NCBI GenBank assembly: GCA_017625065.1
Contig: JAGALS010000030.1
Location: forward strand, 1 to 37,977
Direction: 5' to 3'
DNA: 37,977 nt
From: Clostridia bacterium
Lineage (GTDB): Bacteria > Bacillota > Clostridia > Oscillospirales > CAG-272
Made by a program: the position numbers and the translations under genes. This document shows positions 1 to 8,518 of the stretch, piece after piece. Under the pieces are notes generated by a model that saw only the letters and a program-made list of their open reading frames with translations, had not been told where the DNA came from and did no database searches. Numbering within the stretch: position 1 is the first letter of the stretch; every line of letters begins with the position of its first letter.

Positions 1-2136
1 ACGGCGGTGGTCGGTATGGACCTTCGTTTGACGCAGCCCCTTGAGGATATGGACATTCACCTGTTTTACAAGGTGACAAACCTTGAAACGGGCGAGAGCC
101 TGCATATGGACGATCCGATCACTATTCGTATAAAGGGCAAATACGACGCCGCGCAAAAAAACCGCCCCCGCGTTCTGCCCGCCATCCGCGAGTGGAAGGG
201 GGATGACGGCTCGTTTTTCTTTGGCGGGCGCGTTGTCGCTTCAGACGATGCTACATACGAAGCCGCTTTGATCGTCAAGTCCTATATTGAAGGAATGACA
301 AAAACACAGGTCATGCTCACGCGTGAAGCGCCGCAATGTGGCGATGTTTGTCTGACGCTTGCCCCCGATCTCGCCGTTGGTGATGAGGGGTATGTGATGG
401 AGATCGGTGACACTTTAGTGATCAGGGCATCCACGCATACGGGACTTGTCTATGCGGGTGCTAGCTTGACGCAAATGCTGATGCAAAACGGCAACGCGCT
501 CCCGAAGGGCTTGATGCGTGACTATCCGCAATACGGGGTCAGATCTGTGATGCTGGACGTTGCGCGCTTCTATATGCCCCTAGACTATCTGCGTGAGGTC
601 ACAAAGTACGCCGCCTTCTTCAAGCTCAGCGAGTTCCACGTTCATATCAATGATAACGGCGGCGAGCAATCCCATGCCTTTCGTCTGGAAAGCAAGCAAT
701 ATCCCGCGCTCAATTCAGGCATTGCACAGGAGCACGTTTACTCGCAGGAGGACTATAAAAATTATCAAAAGGAAGTGCGAAAATACGGCATTGACGTTGT
801 GACCGAAATTGATACGCCAGCGCACTTCAAATGTGTTGCGGCACACGATCCCGCATTGATGCTGGATGCAAGTAAGATCGATATTGAAAACCCGAACGCG
901 GTCGCTTTTGTCAAGAGCCTGCTTGACGAGTTTTTGGATGGCGAGGATCCCGTTTTGCAATCCAAAAAGTTCCACATCGGCGTGGATGAGTACGAATGGC
1001 AAAAGGCGGAGCAGGTACGCGCATACTTAAATGAAATTTCCGAATACGTTGCAGCAAAGGGCATACATCCCGTGGTGTGGTGCTCGCTGAATGACACGCC
1101 CCCGACGGGAAAATATCAGGGCTACGGCGGCACAACGCCCGTATCCACCACCGCCATACAGGAGTACTATTCCAAAGACACGGCGAAGCTACCGCTTTTG
1201 CTTGAGGGCGGATATCGGCTCATCAGCGCAGAGGGAAGGAGCTTATATATCGTTCCCGTTGGTCCAACGGGATTTCACGATGGCTTCGATCTGGAAAAGC
1301 TATACCGTGGTTGGGAGGTCGGCAACGTCACGCCCGATGAAGCTCCGATGAGGCAGGGGCATCCTCTTTTGTTGGGCGCTGAAGCCTGTGTTTGGTATGA
1401 TACTAATGTCGGATGCACCGAGTTTGATATTTTCGGCAGATCGAAGGAGCAGATCGTGTTGATGTCGGAAAAGTGCTGGCTTGGAGAAAAGGCAGAGGGC
1501 AGCACGTACGAGGATTTTCAAGGCAGAGTGGATACGCTTGCGGCGATGTCCCCCTTGGCGAATCCCGCAAGATACATCAGCTCCGCTTCGGACTTGATCG
1601 CCGATTATGATTTCAGCACACTTGCAAACGGGCAGATCAAGGATAGGTCTGCAAACGGGTATGATGCCACAGCGACCGACCTTGCCCTTGACGCGACGCT
1701 TGGTGGCGTCTTGCTTGACGGAAAGGGCTGTATTTCACTGCCGTTCAGGGGTGTTGCCTTCCCGTATGCGGTGAGCTTTGCGTTGCAAATTTCAGAGTAC
1801 GTCTGTGAAAACGCGGCGTTTTTTGGGGGTAGAGACGGCGCACTGCTGCTCAATGTGGACGGTACGGGAAAGATCGGGCTTTCGCAAAAGGGATACGTCT
1901 TGATTTTTGATCACGTGCTGCCGATGGATCAGATGACACAGTATCGCATAGAGTGCCGAAAAGGCAAGATCTGTCTGTATGCAAACGGCGAGCTTGCCGC
2001 ACAAGCCGAAAACTACAAAAGTGTATACGAAAAGCCGATCCGCGAGGGCGGATGCCCCACCTTTGTGTTGCCCACCGAGCAGATCGGGCTTGGCGTCAAG
2101 GGCTGCTTGCGCTCGCTTCGCATCGAGAAGCTTTAA
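1..2136 (+). CDS. GH20 beta-N-acetylhexosaminidase / lacto-N-biosidase-like glycosidase, 5' truncated
   Basis: The frame is open from the first base, so the start and any signal peptide lie outside the window; the GTG at 7 has no visible ribosome binding site. The protein would remove terminal GlcNAc/GalNAc or lacto-N-biose units from glycans. Seen: a GH20 (beta/alpha)8 domain running from about nt 520 to 1500. It contains FHVHINDNGGE near nt 640, the PEID-like TEIDTPAH near nt 805, and HIGVDEY, whose Asp-Glu catalytic pair is at nt 985-990. The HIGxDEY form and AFRLESKQYP resemble lacto-N-biosidase-type members more than chitobiases; this is inference from motif style. The C-terminal portion (about nt 1600-2136, starting ADYDFSTLANGQIKDRS) looks like a concanavalin/LamG-type carbohydrate-binding domain. 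It converges with manA. GH20 membership is strong; the exact substrate is uncertain. Confidence 0.88.
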   Translation, partial: TAVVGMDLRLTQPLEDMDIHLFYKVTNLETGESLHMDDPITIRIKGKYDAAQKNRPRVLPAIREWKGDDGSFFFGGRVVASDDATYEAALIVKSYIEGMTKTQVMLTREAPQCGDVCLTLAPDLAVGDEGYVMEIGDTLVIRASTHTGLVYAGASLTQMLMQNGNALPKGLMRDYPQYGVRSVMLDVARFYMPLDYLREVTKYAAFFKLSEFHVHINDNGGEQSHAFRLESKQYPALNSGIAQEHVYSQEDYKNYQKEVRKYGIDVVTEIDTPAHFKCVAAHDPALMLDASKIDIENPNAVAFVKSLLDEFLDGEDPVLQSKKFHIGVDEYEWQKAEQVRAYLNEISEYVAAKGIHPVVWCSLNDTPPTGKYQGYGGTTPVSTTAIQEYYSKDTAKLPLLLEGGYRLISAEGRSLYIVPVGPTGFHDGFDLEKLYRGWEVGNVTPDEAPMRQGHPLLLGAEACVWYDTNVGCTEFDIFGRSKEQIVLMSEKCWLGEKAEGSTYEDFQGRVDTLAAMSPLANPARYISSASDLIADYDFSTLANGQIKDRSANGYDATATDLALDATLGGVLLDGKGCISLPFRGVAFPYAVSFALQISEYVCENAAFFGGRDGALLLNVDGTGKIGLSQKGYVLIFDHVLPMDQMTQYRIECRKGKICLYANGELAAQAENYKSVYEKPIREGGCPTFVLPTEQIGLGVKGCLRSLRIEKL

Positions 2137-2150
2137 AAGGAAAAAGAGAA

Positions 2151-2195
2151 AAAGGCATAGCGTGAACCCCGCTTGGAGCGTCACGTTATGCCTTT
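2151..2195. terminator. Bidirectional terminator between the GH20 gene and manA
   Basis: A 15-bp stem (2151-2165 with 2181-2195, one G-T pair) surrounds a 15-nt loop. Reading minus, the stem is followed by a T-rich tract (TTCTCTTTTTCC), so it best fits the end of manA. Reading plus, it lies 14 nt after the GH20 stop and has a weaker T tract. Confidence 0.75.
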
Positions 2196-2204
2196 GCTCG
2201 TTTA

Positions 2205-3137
2205 TTATGCGATCGTATAAATGAGTCGCCCCTTGCCGTGCAGGGTGACCTCGCAGTCCTTGGGAATCAGAACGCTATCTCCCTTCGAGAGCTTGATCTC
2301 GCCGTCGGCGTATCCAAGCGACACCTGCCCTTCCAGCACCAAAAGTGCCGATACGGTATCGGTTTTTGCGCGTTTTTCGCCGTCCAGATCGATCAACGTG
2401 ACCTTAAAAAGCTCACATTCGCAAAGCACACGTTCGTTTCCGTATGCGTGCGCGCTCACCGCGCCGATCTTGCCGTGGGGGCGGCTCGGCACGTCGGTCA
2501 CGGTCACGTCCAGCGCTTTGTCCACGTGGAGCGCGCGGGGCTTGCCGTTTGCATCAAGCCTGCCGTAATCCGACACGCGGTAGGTGATGTTGGAGCTTTG
2601 CTGGATCTCCGCGATCAGGATCCCCTCGCCGATGGCGTGCAGCGTGCCTGCTTCAATGAAAAAGACGTCGCCCTTTTGCACGGGAACGTGGTTGACGACC
2701 TCGTCTAAGGTGTTATTTTCGATCCGCTTCTTGAATTCCTCTCGGCAGACCTTCTTTTGAAAGCCGTAGATGAGCTCCGCGCCCTTTGCGCAGTCCACCA
2801 CGTACCACATTTCGGTCTTGCCGTTCTCGCCCTCGTGCAAACGGGCGTAGGCTTGATCGGGATGCACCTGCACCGATAGCTTCGCCTTGGCATCGATCAG
2901 CTTGATCAGAATGGGCAGCTCCTCATAGCCCCATTTTTGCAACACGTCCGGCAGTGTTTGCCCTGCAAGCGCGCCGTTTGCAACGACGTTGGAGCCGTCC
3001 TTGTGGCAGGCAAGCATCCACGCCTCTGCCGTGATGGGCTCGCCCGCGTCAAAGCCAAACTCCTTTTTCAGGCGATCGCCGCCCCACAGATATGGCTTTA
3101 AAACGGGTTTTAACAGTAGCGGATAAGGCTTTTCCAT
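2205..3137 (-). CDS. manA: Mannose-6-phosphate isomerase, class I
   Basis: Interconverts mannose 6-phosphate and fructose 6-phosphate, a zinc-dependent cytosolic step linking mannose use and GDP-mannose synthesis to glycolysis. The protein has 310 residues, the size of the short Firmicutes form. Visible motifs are KPYLWGG near the N-terminus, the zinc-ligand region SVQVHPDQ, the Glu in NGKTEMWYV, and the His in EAGTLHAIG. The last belongs to the cupin core, as do IAEIQQSSNITYRVSDYGR and the following strands. The ATG at 3137 is preceded by AAGGGAGA at a good distance and by a consensus promoter. It stands alone, converging with the GH20 gene. Nothing odd is seen. Confidence 0.95.
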   Translation of the reverse strand: MEKPYPLLLKPVLKPYLWGGDRLKKEFGFDAGEPITAEAWMLACHKDGSNVVANGALAGQTLPDVLQKWGYEELPILIKLIDAKAKLSVQVHPDQAYARLHEGENGKTEMWYVVDCAKGAELIYGFQKKVCREEFKKRIENNTLDEVVNHVPVQKGDVFFIEAGTLHAIGEGILIAEIQQSSNITYRVSDYGRLDANGKPRALHVDKALDVTVTDVPSRPHGKIGAVSAHAYGNERVLCECELFKVTLIDLDGEKRAKTDTVSALLVLEGQVSLGYADGEIKLSKGDSVLIPKDCEVTLHGKGRLIYTIA

Positions 3138-3169
3138 AATGTCTCCCTTCGACCTAAAAGCTCGGCATT

Positions 3170-3198
3170 ATTATAGCATGCTTTGCATATTTTGTAAA
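3170..3198 (-). promoter_or_regulatory. Sigma-A promoter of manA
   Basis: On the minus strand TTTACA (3193-3198) and TATAAT (3170-3175) are separated by exactly 17 bp. The -10 element lies 32 bp upstream of the manA start. Confidence 0.85.
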
Positions 3199-3254
3199 GC
3201 ATTAATCAGAAGATTCTCTTAAAAAGCAAAGCTTTGACAGTTCTATTGTATTGA

Positions 3255-3287
3255 CTACTCATCCACCGCGCAGCGGTGGATGAGTAG
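3255..3287. repeat. Perfect 15-bp palindrome, intergenic repeat word
   Basis: Arms 3255-3269 and 3273-3287 are perfect reverse complements around GCA. The right arm shares the 15-mer GGTGGATGAGTAGTA (3275-3289) with another intergenic repeat at 9555-9569, so it is probably a dispersed REP-like element. It sits between the manA promoter and the malic enzyme terminator. The rest of 3199-3381 shows no gene. Confidence 0.7.
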
Positions 3288-3381
3288 TAACCACGATTCA
3301 TAAATAAAGCCGTGCACCATTGAAGCTGCAAACATGCAAAGCAATGTGCCTGATTTTTGCATAAAAGTTTTAAGAAATTTG

Positions 3382-3424
3382 AAAACCACCTCTGTGGCAA
3401 CACGGTTGCCGCAGAGGTGGTTTT
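3382..3424 (-). terminator. Terminator of the malic enzyme gene
   Basis: A 13-bp stem (3382-3394 with 3412-3424) encloses a second stem (3396-3401 with 3405-3410). On the minus strand it ends in TTTT followed by CAAATTTCTT, 34 bp after the stop. The T-run on the other strand would also let it stop plus-strand transcripts. Confidence 0.85.
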
Positions 3425-3457
3425 TGATACCCGTTTTGGGGCTTTTGTGTCAAAATC

Positions 3458-4636
3458 TTACTTTGCGAGCTTTGCAACGCCGGTTCTGATCGCAGCCTCG
3501 GCAACCGCCTTTGCGACCGCATCGTGTGCGCTTTGGTCGAAGGCGTAGGGCAGAATGTACTCGGTGGAAAGCTTATCCGCGGGAACGCAATCCGCAATCG
3601 CATAAGCGGCGGCGTTCATCATTTCCTGATTGATGGTCGAAGCGCGCACGTCGAGTGCGCCGCGGAAGATGCCGGGGAACACCAGCACGTTGTTGATCTG
3701 GTTGGGATACTGCGACGAGCCCGTGCCCACGATGTAAGCACCTGCTTCAAGCGCGTCGTCACGCGAGATCTCAGCCACGGGGTTGGCGCAGGGGAACAGC
3801 ACGCACTTGTCTGCCATCGAGCGCACCATATCCTTGCTCACGCAGTTGGGTGCGGAAACGCCGATGAACACATCAGCGCCCTTCATCGCATCGGCAAGCG
3901 TGCCCGTCAGCTTTTCGCGGTTGGTCATTTTTGCAAGCTCCTGCTGTGCGCTGTTGAAGCGCGTGTCGCCCTCAACAAGGATACCGAGCTTGTCGCAGGA
4001 GATCAGATTTTTGACGCCGAGCTTGAGTAGGAACTTGGCGATCGAGATGCCTGCGGCACCCGCGCCGTTGATGACAAGCTTGACCTCATCCAGGCTCTTG
4101 CCGATCAGCTTCAGCGTGTTGAGCAGCGCCGCGGCCATTACGATAGCGGTGCCGTGCTGGTCGTCGTGGAAGACGGGGATATCAAGCTCCTCGCGAAGTC
4201 TTGTTTCAATTTCAAAGCAACGGGGGGCTGAAATATCCTCCAGGTTGATGCCGCCAAACGAGCCCGAAAGCAGCTTGATGGTCTTGATGATCTCCTCGGT
4301 GTCCTTGGACTTGATGCAAAGGGGGTAAGCGTCCACGTTACCGAACGCCTTGAACAGCGCGCACTTCCCTTCCATGACGGGCATACCCGCCTCGGGGCCG
4401 ATGTCGCCAAGACCGAGGATCGCGGTGCCGTCGGTGATGACGGGCACGGTGTTCCAGCGGCGTGTCAGCTCAAAGCTCTTTTCAATATCCTCGTGAATCG
4501 CCATACAGGGCTCGGCAACGCCGGGCGTGTACGCGAGCGACAGCTCCTCACGGCTGCCGACGGGAACACGGGAAACGACCTCGATCTTTCCCTTCCACTC
4601 TGCGTGTTTTTTCAGCGATTCTTTTCTGTAATCCAT
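3458..4636 (-). CDS. NAD(P)-dependent malic enzyme (short bacterial form)
   Basis: Oxidative decarboxylation of malate to pyruvate and CO2 with reduction of NAD(P)+. The 392-residue length matches the short bacterial form without the C-terminal phosphotransacetylase-like domain of E. coli MaeB (YtsJ-like). Seen: catalytic Tyr in LSLAYTPGVAEPC, the Lys in EGKCALFKAFGNVDAYP, metal-binding acids in LEDISAPRCFEIE and VFHDDQHGTAIV, then the Rossmann loop GAGAAGISIA. The ATG at 4636 follows GGGGAGATCAAGG on the minus strand. It is monocistronic, between a tRNA terminator and its own terminator. NAD versus NADP preference cannot be read with confidence. Confidence 0.93.
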   Translation of the reverse strand: MDYRKESLKKHAEWKGKIEVVSRVPVGSREELSLAYTPGVAEPCMAIHEDIEKSFELTRRWNTVPVITDGTAILGLGDIGPEAGMPVMEGKCALFKAFGNVDAYPLCIKSKDTEEIIKTIKLLSGSFGGINLEDISAPRCFEIETRLREELDIPVFHDDQHGTAIVMAAALLNTLKLIGKSLDEVKLVINGAGAAGISIAKFLLKLGVKNLISCDKLGILVEGDTRFNSAQQELAKMTNREKLTGTLADAMKGADVFIGVSAPNCVSKDMVRSMADKCVLFPCANPVAEISRDDALEAGAYIVGTGSSQYPNQINNVLVFPGIFRGALDVRASTINQEMMNAAAYAIADCVPADKLSTEYILPYAFDQSAHDAVAKAVAEAAIRTGVAKLAK

Positions 4637-4707
4637 ACCTTGATCTCCCCTATTCTATATGCAAAAATTGATTGACTTATTTTTCACAAACTCCTCAAAA
4701 AGGCGAA

Positions 4708-4736
4708 AAGGCCTAAACCGTTAAGGTTTAGACCTT
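4708..4736 (-). terminator. Terminator of the tRNA-Ala transcript
   Basis: Stem 4708-4719 with 4725-4736. On the minus strand it has one T-G wobble (a C-A mismatch if read plus), so it fits minus-strand RNA. The tail TTTTCGCCTTTTTG follows. Confidence 0.8.
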
Positions 4737-4763
4737 CTGCGAAGTCCCTCTATTATGGAGTGT

Positions 4764-4882
4764 AACTTGCCGCTGGTGGAGCAATGGAGCTTGCTCCGAA
4801 CCACGTTGTCGTGGTGTGGAGTTTGGCAATATTGCCGCACGCCCCCGATGTGTGGGAGCGGCAACTTGCCGTTGGTGGAGCA
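4764..4882 (-). repeat. Direct repeat of the tRNA-Ala 3' end (tRNA-like remnant)
   Basis: The 20 bp covering the end of tRNA-Ala, its CCA and 10 flanking bases (4863-4882) recur with one mismatch at 4764-4783, 99 bp further along the tRNA transcript. Just before the second copy the minus strand reads GTGGTTCGGAGC, which resembles a T-arm. The interval has small hairpins (CCACG/CGTGG, GGAGC/GCTCC, GGCAA/TTGCC) and no gene. It may be a degraded tandem tRNA or an integration scar. Confidence 0.55.
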
Positions 4883-4948
4883 TAGGGGATTCGAACCCCT
4901 GACCCCAACACTGCCAGTGTTGTGCGCTCCCAACTGCGCTAATGCCCC
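4873..4948 (-). tRNA. tRNA-Ala (anticodon GGC), CCA encoded
   Basis: Folds as a complete cloverleaf. The acceptor GGGGCAT pairs with ATGCTCC (one G-T pair). It has a D-arm with GCGC stem, an anticodon stem CAACA/TGTTG with loop CTGGCAG (anticodon GGC, at 4913-4915), T-loop TTCGAAT, discriminator A and genomic CCA. It reads GCC/GCU alanine codons. It has its own consensus promoter and terminator. Confidence 0.96.
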
Positions 4949-4964
4949 GTATTCAACAAGGGTT

Positions 4965-4993
4965 AGTATAGCAGATAATCGGATGCTTGTCAA
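4965..4993 (-). promoter_or_regulatory. Sigma-A promoter of tRNA-Ala
   Basis: TTGACA (4988-4993) and TATACT (4965-4970) are 17 bp apart on the minus strand. The -10 ends 16 bp before the tRNA 5' end. Confidence 0.88.
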
Positions 4994-5039
4994 GTCCCTT
5001 TTTAATAAAATAGGAAAATTTATCACGCGGCAAATCCCA

Positions 5040-5068
5040 TTGACTTTACACGCGTTGTGTGGTACAAT
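5040..5068 (+). promoter_or_regulatory. Sigma-A promoter of topB
   Basis: TTGACT (5040-5045) and TACAAT (5063-5068) have a 17-bp spacer, giving a short leader before the SD AAAAGGGGGG (5091-5100). Confidence 0.82.
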
Positions 5069-5107
5069 AGGTCTCATCCGACATTACGGAAAAGGGGGGA
5101 ATGGCGA

Positions 5108-7222
5108 ATGGTCCTGATCATTGCCGAAAAGCCGAGTCTTGCGCGCAACATCGCGGCGGGCATCGGGCAGCTGGCGCGCAGAGACGGCTATCTTGAGGGC
5201 TGCGGCTATCTTGTCACGTGGGCATTCGGACACCTCTTTTCGCTTGCCGATATCGAGGTCTATAACCCCGCGCCCCCCGAAGCCAACGGGCATTGGTGTA
5301 TGGAAAATCTGCCTTGTATCCCCGAAAAATTTCAGTTTGAATTGCGGCGCGGAGAGGACAAAAAGGTCGATACGGGTGTCGAAAAACAGTTTTCTGTGAT
5401 CCGTTCGCTCTGCCACCGCGCGGACGTGGATACCATCGTCAACGCGGGGGACGCCGACCGCGAGGGGGAGATCATCGTCCGCCTTTGCGTGATGCACGCC
5501 GACCCCCCAAGGGATAAGCAATACAAGCGCCTTTGGCTCCCCGACCAGACCCCCGAGACCGTGGCGGCGGCGCTTGCCGATATGAAGGAGGCAAAGGAGT
5601 ATCGCAACCTCGCAAACGAGGGGTTTGCCCGTACCTATATCGACTGGCTTTACGGCGTGAACCTGACACGCTACGCGACGCTGAAATTCGGCACGCTGTT
5701 GCGCGTGGGGCGCGTGATCGTGCCGATCGTGCGCGCCATTTACGAGCGCGATATGGCGATCCGCAATTTCACCCCCTCGAAATACTATGCCATCATCAGC
5801 AATGCCGAAACGAACGGCGAGCGCGTGGAGCTGAAAAGCGAGCGCAAATACGAGCTTGCCGACGCGCAAAAGGCGAACAATTGCTGTATCGTTTATAACC
5901 GCACGGGCGCTGTTGTGACGGCGGTCAAAAAGAAAAAGGATACCCTGGCACCGGGCAAGCTTTTTTCGCTTTCCAAGCTGCAAAACCTGCTTGGCAAAAA
6001 GCATAAAATGTCGATGAGCGAGAGCTTGGAGATCATTCAGGGGCTTTACGAAAAGGGGTATCTGACCTACCCTCGTACCAACTCCGAATATCTCGCCACC
6101 GCCGAAAAGGATAAGATGAAGCGCATCATCGCGCAATGCGCGAGGCTCGGCTACCCCGTCTGCTTCAAGGACTCCAAAAAGATCTTTGACGACAGCAAGA
6201 TCGAATCGCACTCGGCGCTCACACCTACTTATAAAATTCCGAAGAAGGAAGAGCTATCGGCGAAGGAAAATTTGGTATACGCTACTGTTTTTCGGCGCTT
6301 TGTGGCAATTTTTTGTGCCGAGCCCTGCACGGCGGAGCGCACCGAGATCACCATCAAGATCGGGGATTACGAGACCTTTGTGCTCAAGGGGCTTGTGATC
6401 GTGGAAAAGGGCTGGATGAAGTACGACGATGCCGCGCAAAAGGACAAGATGCTGCCAAAGCTTGCCAAGGGCGATGCCGTGAATGTGGACTTTAGGCCCG
6501 TGGAAAAGGAGACCACGCCCCCGAAGCATTACACCATTGAAACGCTGAACAACTATTTGAAAAACCCCTTCCGTGAGGAAAAGGCAGCCGCCGAGGACGT
6601 GGTGGGCGCTGACGACAGCGAGGAGTACCGCGCGATTCTTGAAGGCTTGGAGCTTGGCACCGAGGCGACGCGCACGGGCATCATCGACAACGCGAGAAAA
6701 AGCCAATATATCGCGCTCAACAAGGATGTTTACACCATTTTGCCGGGCGGAGAGTACCTGATCGAGTCGCTTGACCGTTTGCAGATCCGTATGGATAAGC
6801 ACCGCACAAGCGAGATGGGCAAGGCGCTCAAAAAGGTGTTTCGCGGCGAGATGACGGTGGAGGATAGTGTTGCGCTTGCGGCAAACGAGATCAAAGAGGT
6901 CTTTGAGCGCCCGACCCTGCCGCCCGAGGAGGATAACGACATCGGGCTTTACGGCGATGACGTGGGTGCTTGTCCGCTTTGCGGAAGACCCGTGATGCGT
7001 GGCAAGTTCAGCTACGGCTGCCGCGGCTACCGCGACGGATGCGAATTCAAGGTCGGACTGTTCATCGGCGGACGCGCCATATCGGTGTCGAATATCAAGT
7101 CTTTGTTGGAAACGGGCAGGACTGCCAAGATCCGCGGATTTGTCTCCAAAAAAAGCGGAAAACAATACGACGCGTACCTAAAACTTGAGGACGGTAAGGC
7201 GATTTTTGATTTTTCGACGTAA
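5108..7222 (+). CDS. topB: DNA topoisomerase III (type IA)
   Basis: Type IA topoisomerase that passes single strands and resolves linked or recombination intermediates. The start is the ATG at 5108 (MVLIIAEKPSLARNIA), 8 nt after AAAAGGGGGG; an in-frame ATG at 5057 lies inside the promoter and is rejected. The protein has 704 residues, near the usual 700-730. Domains in order: TOPRIM with AEKPSLA and the metal motif NAGDADREGEIIV, then the type IA core with catalytic Tyr in YLTYPRTNSEYL. LELGTEATRTGIID follows. The C-terminal zinc-ribbon-like segment is CPLCGRPV with further Cys in GCRGYRDGCEF. It is monocistronic with a strong downstream terminator. Confidence 0.95.
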   Translation: MVLIIAEKPSLARNIAAGIGQLARRDGYLEGCGYLVTWAFGHLFSLADIEVYNPAPPEANGHWCMENLPCIPEKFQFELRRGEDKKVDTGVEKQFSVIRSLCHRADVDTIVNAGDADREGEIIVRLCVMHADPPRDKQYKRLWLPDQTPETVAAALADMKEAKEYRNLANEGFARTYIDWLYGVNLTRYATLKFGTLLRVGRVIVPIVRAIYERDMAIRNFTPSKYYAIISNAETNGERVELKSERKYELADAQKANNCCIVYNRTGAVVTAVKKKKDTLAPGKLFSLSKLQNLLGKKHKMSMSESLEIIQGLYEKGYLTYPRTNSEYLATAEKDKMKRIIAQCARLGYPVCFKDSKKIFDDSKIESHSALTPTYKIPKKEELSAKENLVYATVFRRFVAIFCAEPCTAERTEITIKIGDYETFVLKGLVIVEKGWMKYDDAAQKDKMLPKLAKGDAVNVDFRPVEKETTPPKHYTIETLNNYLKNPFREEKAAAEDVVGADDSEEYRAILEGLELGTEATRTGIIDNARKSQYIALNKDVYTILPGGEYLIESLDRLQIRMDKHRTSEMGKALKKVFRGEMTVEDSVALAANEIKEVFERPTLPPEEDNDIGLYGDDVGACPLCGRPVMRGKFSYGCRGYRDGCEFKVGLFIGGRAISVSNIKSLLETGRTAKIRGFVSKKSGKQYDAYLKLEDGKAIFDFST

Positions 7223-7228
7223 TTACTT

Positions 7229-7270
7229 AAACACAGAGCCCTCCCCCGAAATGGGGAGGGCTCTGTGTTT
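7229..7270. terminator. Shared terminator, topB and the lipoprotein gene
   Basis: A perfect 18-bp stem (7229-7246 with 7253-7270) with a 6-nt loop starts 6 bp after the topB stop. The T tract is short on both strands. It is the only terminator-like structure for the converging lipoprotein gene ending at 7305. Confidence 0.85.
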
Positions 7271-7304
7271 GGAAATTAATACATCAAAATTCTTGAAAAT
7301 CTTT

Positions 7305-8255
7305 TTAATCCAATTGAGATGCGTAAGAAATAATAACGCCATTGTTTTCTTCTTGTATGTTATAAAAGTCTAAACGTCCTATTAAATTGTGAACATCATA
7401 TTTGCCATCTTCTTTCTTGAAATTCCAAAGGAAAGTATCTCTGGTATATCCCTCAAAGCTATTTTGTGCTGAATAATCAATTTCAACACTAAAAGCAAGC
7501 GACGTGCTTTTCGTAGAATCATAACAGATCAATACTTTTGCGGAATGAACTTGAAGTGAATTAGGGTTTTTTAAACGCTCTTTTAGTTTTTGTGTTGCCC
7601 ATTCTTCCGCGTATTTGTAATCATAATAGTAGTCATAATATTTTTCTGCTTTTAATATTGCGCTATCATCTACTTGTTCCTTCTCTGCATCGCTTAATAA
7701 TTGATCATATGCTTTTCGAGCTATTTCAATTTTAGGCTTAATATTCAACGAGAGAGTAACTTTGTTTAAATTAGCAAAATCATAAATAGAGCCGATCTCT
7801 TCGATTGCTTTTTCAATGATATCAATTCGTTCTGCCTGCATTTCAGAATCGTTTAGGAATTTATTGATTTCTGCTGTTATTTTTTCGGCTCTTAGCTTGG
7901 TACCGACAGGGGCGTATTCTTCACCCTTATCTAAAAGTCCTTCTCCAATCCCTGATTCGTCATCAAATTCAAGCTGATACCACCTTGCACCTATATTGTC
8001 AAATTTAATTTTTAAAAATGCATAAAAATCGCCTTGCAGATCTCCTAGTGTATAGCCTTCCAATATTTGCACGCTCTCAGCTTTTTCAGGGATAATTTGG
8101 AATATGCATTCCTTTAGCCTGTCTATTGTTGCAACTTCTTTTTCAGTTAGTGCTTCTGAATTTTGGTCTTGTGTGCTTTCGGAGCTGTCACCACAGGAGC
8201 AAAAAATGGATAGGAAGATTGTTATCACTAACAAAAAGCAAAAACATCTTTTCAT
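7305..8255 (-). CDS. Predicted surface lipoprotein, function unknown
   Basis: A 316-residue protein with a lipoprotein signal: MKRC, a hydrophobic stretch to about residue 19, and Cys21 in FCSC as the likely lipidated residue, followed by a Ser/Gln/Asp-rich linker. Around residues 179-205 the sequence AYDQLLSDAEKEQVDD..LKAE resembles the helical repeats with a YxxL..xxK..V pattern common in clostridial surface proteins. Residues about 224-275 (KLKERLKNPNSLQVHS ... IDYSAQNSFEGY) resemble a domain often found in lipoproteins of this group. No enzymatic motif is visible. Codon use is AT-rich, unlike the flanking genes. It lies 27 bp downstream of a small Cys-rich gene and probably shares its promoter and control by the divergent regulator. 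Confidence 0.72.
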   Translation of the reverse strand: MKRCFCFLLVITIFLSIFCSCGDSSESTQDQNSEALTEKEVATIDRLKECIFQIIPEKAESVQILEGYTLGDLQGDFYAFLKIKFDNIGARWYQLEFDDESGIGEGLLDKGEEYAPVGTKLRAEKITAEINKFLNDSEMQAERIDIIEKAIEEIGSIYDFANLNKVTLSLNIKPKIEIARKAYDQLLSDAEKEQVDDSAILKAEKYYDYYYDYKYAEEWATQKLKERLKNPNSLQVHSAKVLICYDSTKSTSLAFSVEIDYSAQNSFEGYTRDTFLWNFKKEDGKYDVHNLIGRLDFYNIQEENNGVIISYASQLD

Positions 8256-8282
8256 AATCTTTCTCTCGTTTCTCTTTGGCGT

Positions 8283-8480
8283 TTAATAATTGTTAAAATT
8301 ATCATAATGCTTGCACAGAAGATGCTTTTTTCGACTTTCTCCTGATTTAGAGCTTATCGGGCATTGGCACACTCCGCTTTCGTCTAAAATAGCCACCCTA
8401 TTTTTGTTCGGTAGTTTTTCCCTTTGCCCGTCCCAATAGATGCATGTTCCGCATATTTTGCGGTCGATTTTGCTTTCCAT
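8283..8480 (-). CDS. Small Cys-rich protein (65 aa), unknown function
   Basis: Preceded by a textbook ribosome binding site (AAGGAGG, 6 nt before the ATG), so it is very likely translated. Five cysteines (C10, C13, C38, C40, C56) occur in the order CGTC, CQC, C, plus two His near the C-terminus (H53, H58). This suggests a metal-binding (zinc-ribbon-like or Fe-S) fold. There is no signal peptide or membrane segment. It is the first gene of a two-gene unit with the lipoprotein. Its promoter overlaps a 15-bp palindrome, so repression by the XRE protein encoded opposite is likely. The family is not recognised. Confidence 0.75.
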   Translation of the reverse strand: MESKIDRKICGTCIYWDGQREKLPNKNRVAILDESGVCQCPISSKSGESRKKHLLCKHYDNFNNY

Positions 8481-8518
8481 TTGTCCTCCTTGGTATTTTG
8501 ATTTGAATGAAATAAAGA

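Noticed and set aside
4721..5117. Open frames on both strands over tRNA-Ala
   Set aside because: They are produced by tRNA, promoter and terminator sequence and have no SD.
5084..6211. Long minus-strand frame over topB; similar long reverse frames over the V-ATPase genes (for example 21611-22756 and 22743-23990)
   Set aside because: Mirror frames of GC-rich coding sequence; the opposite strand encodes proteins with complete family motifs.
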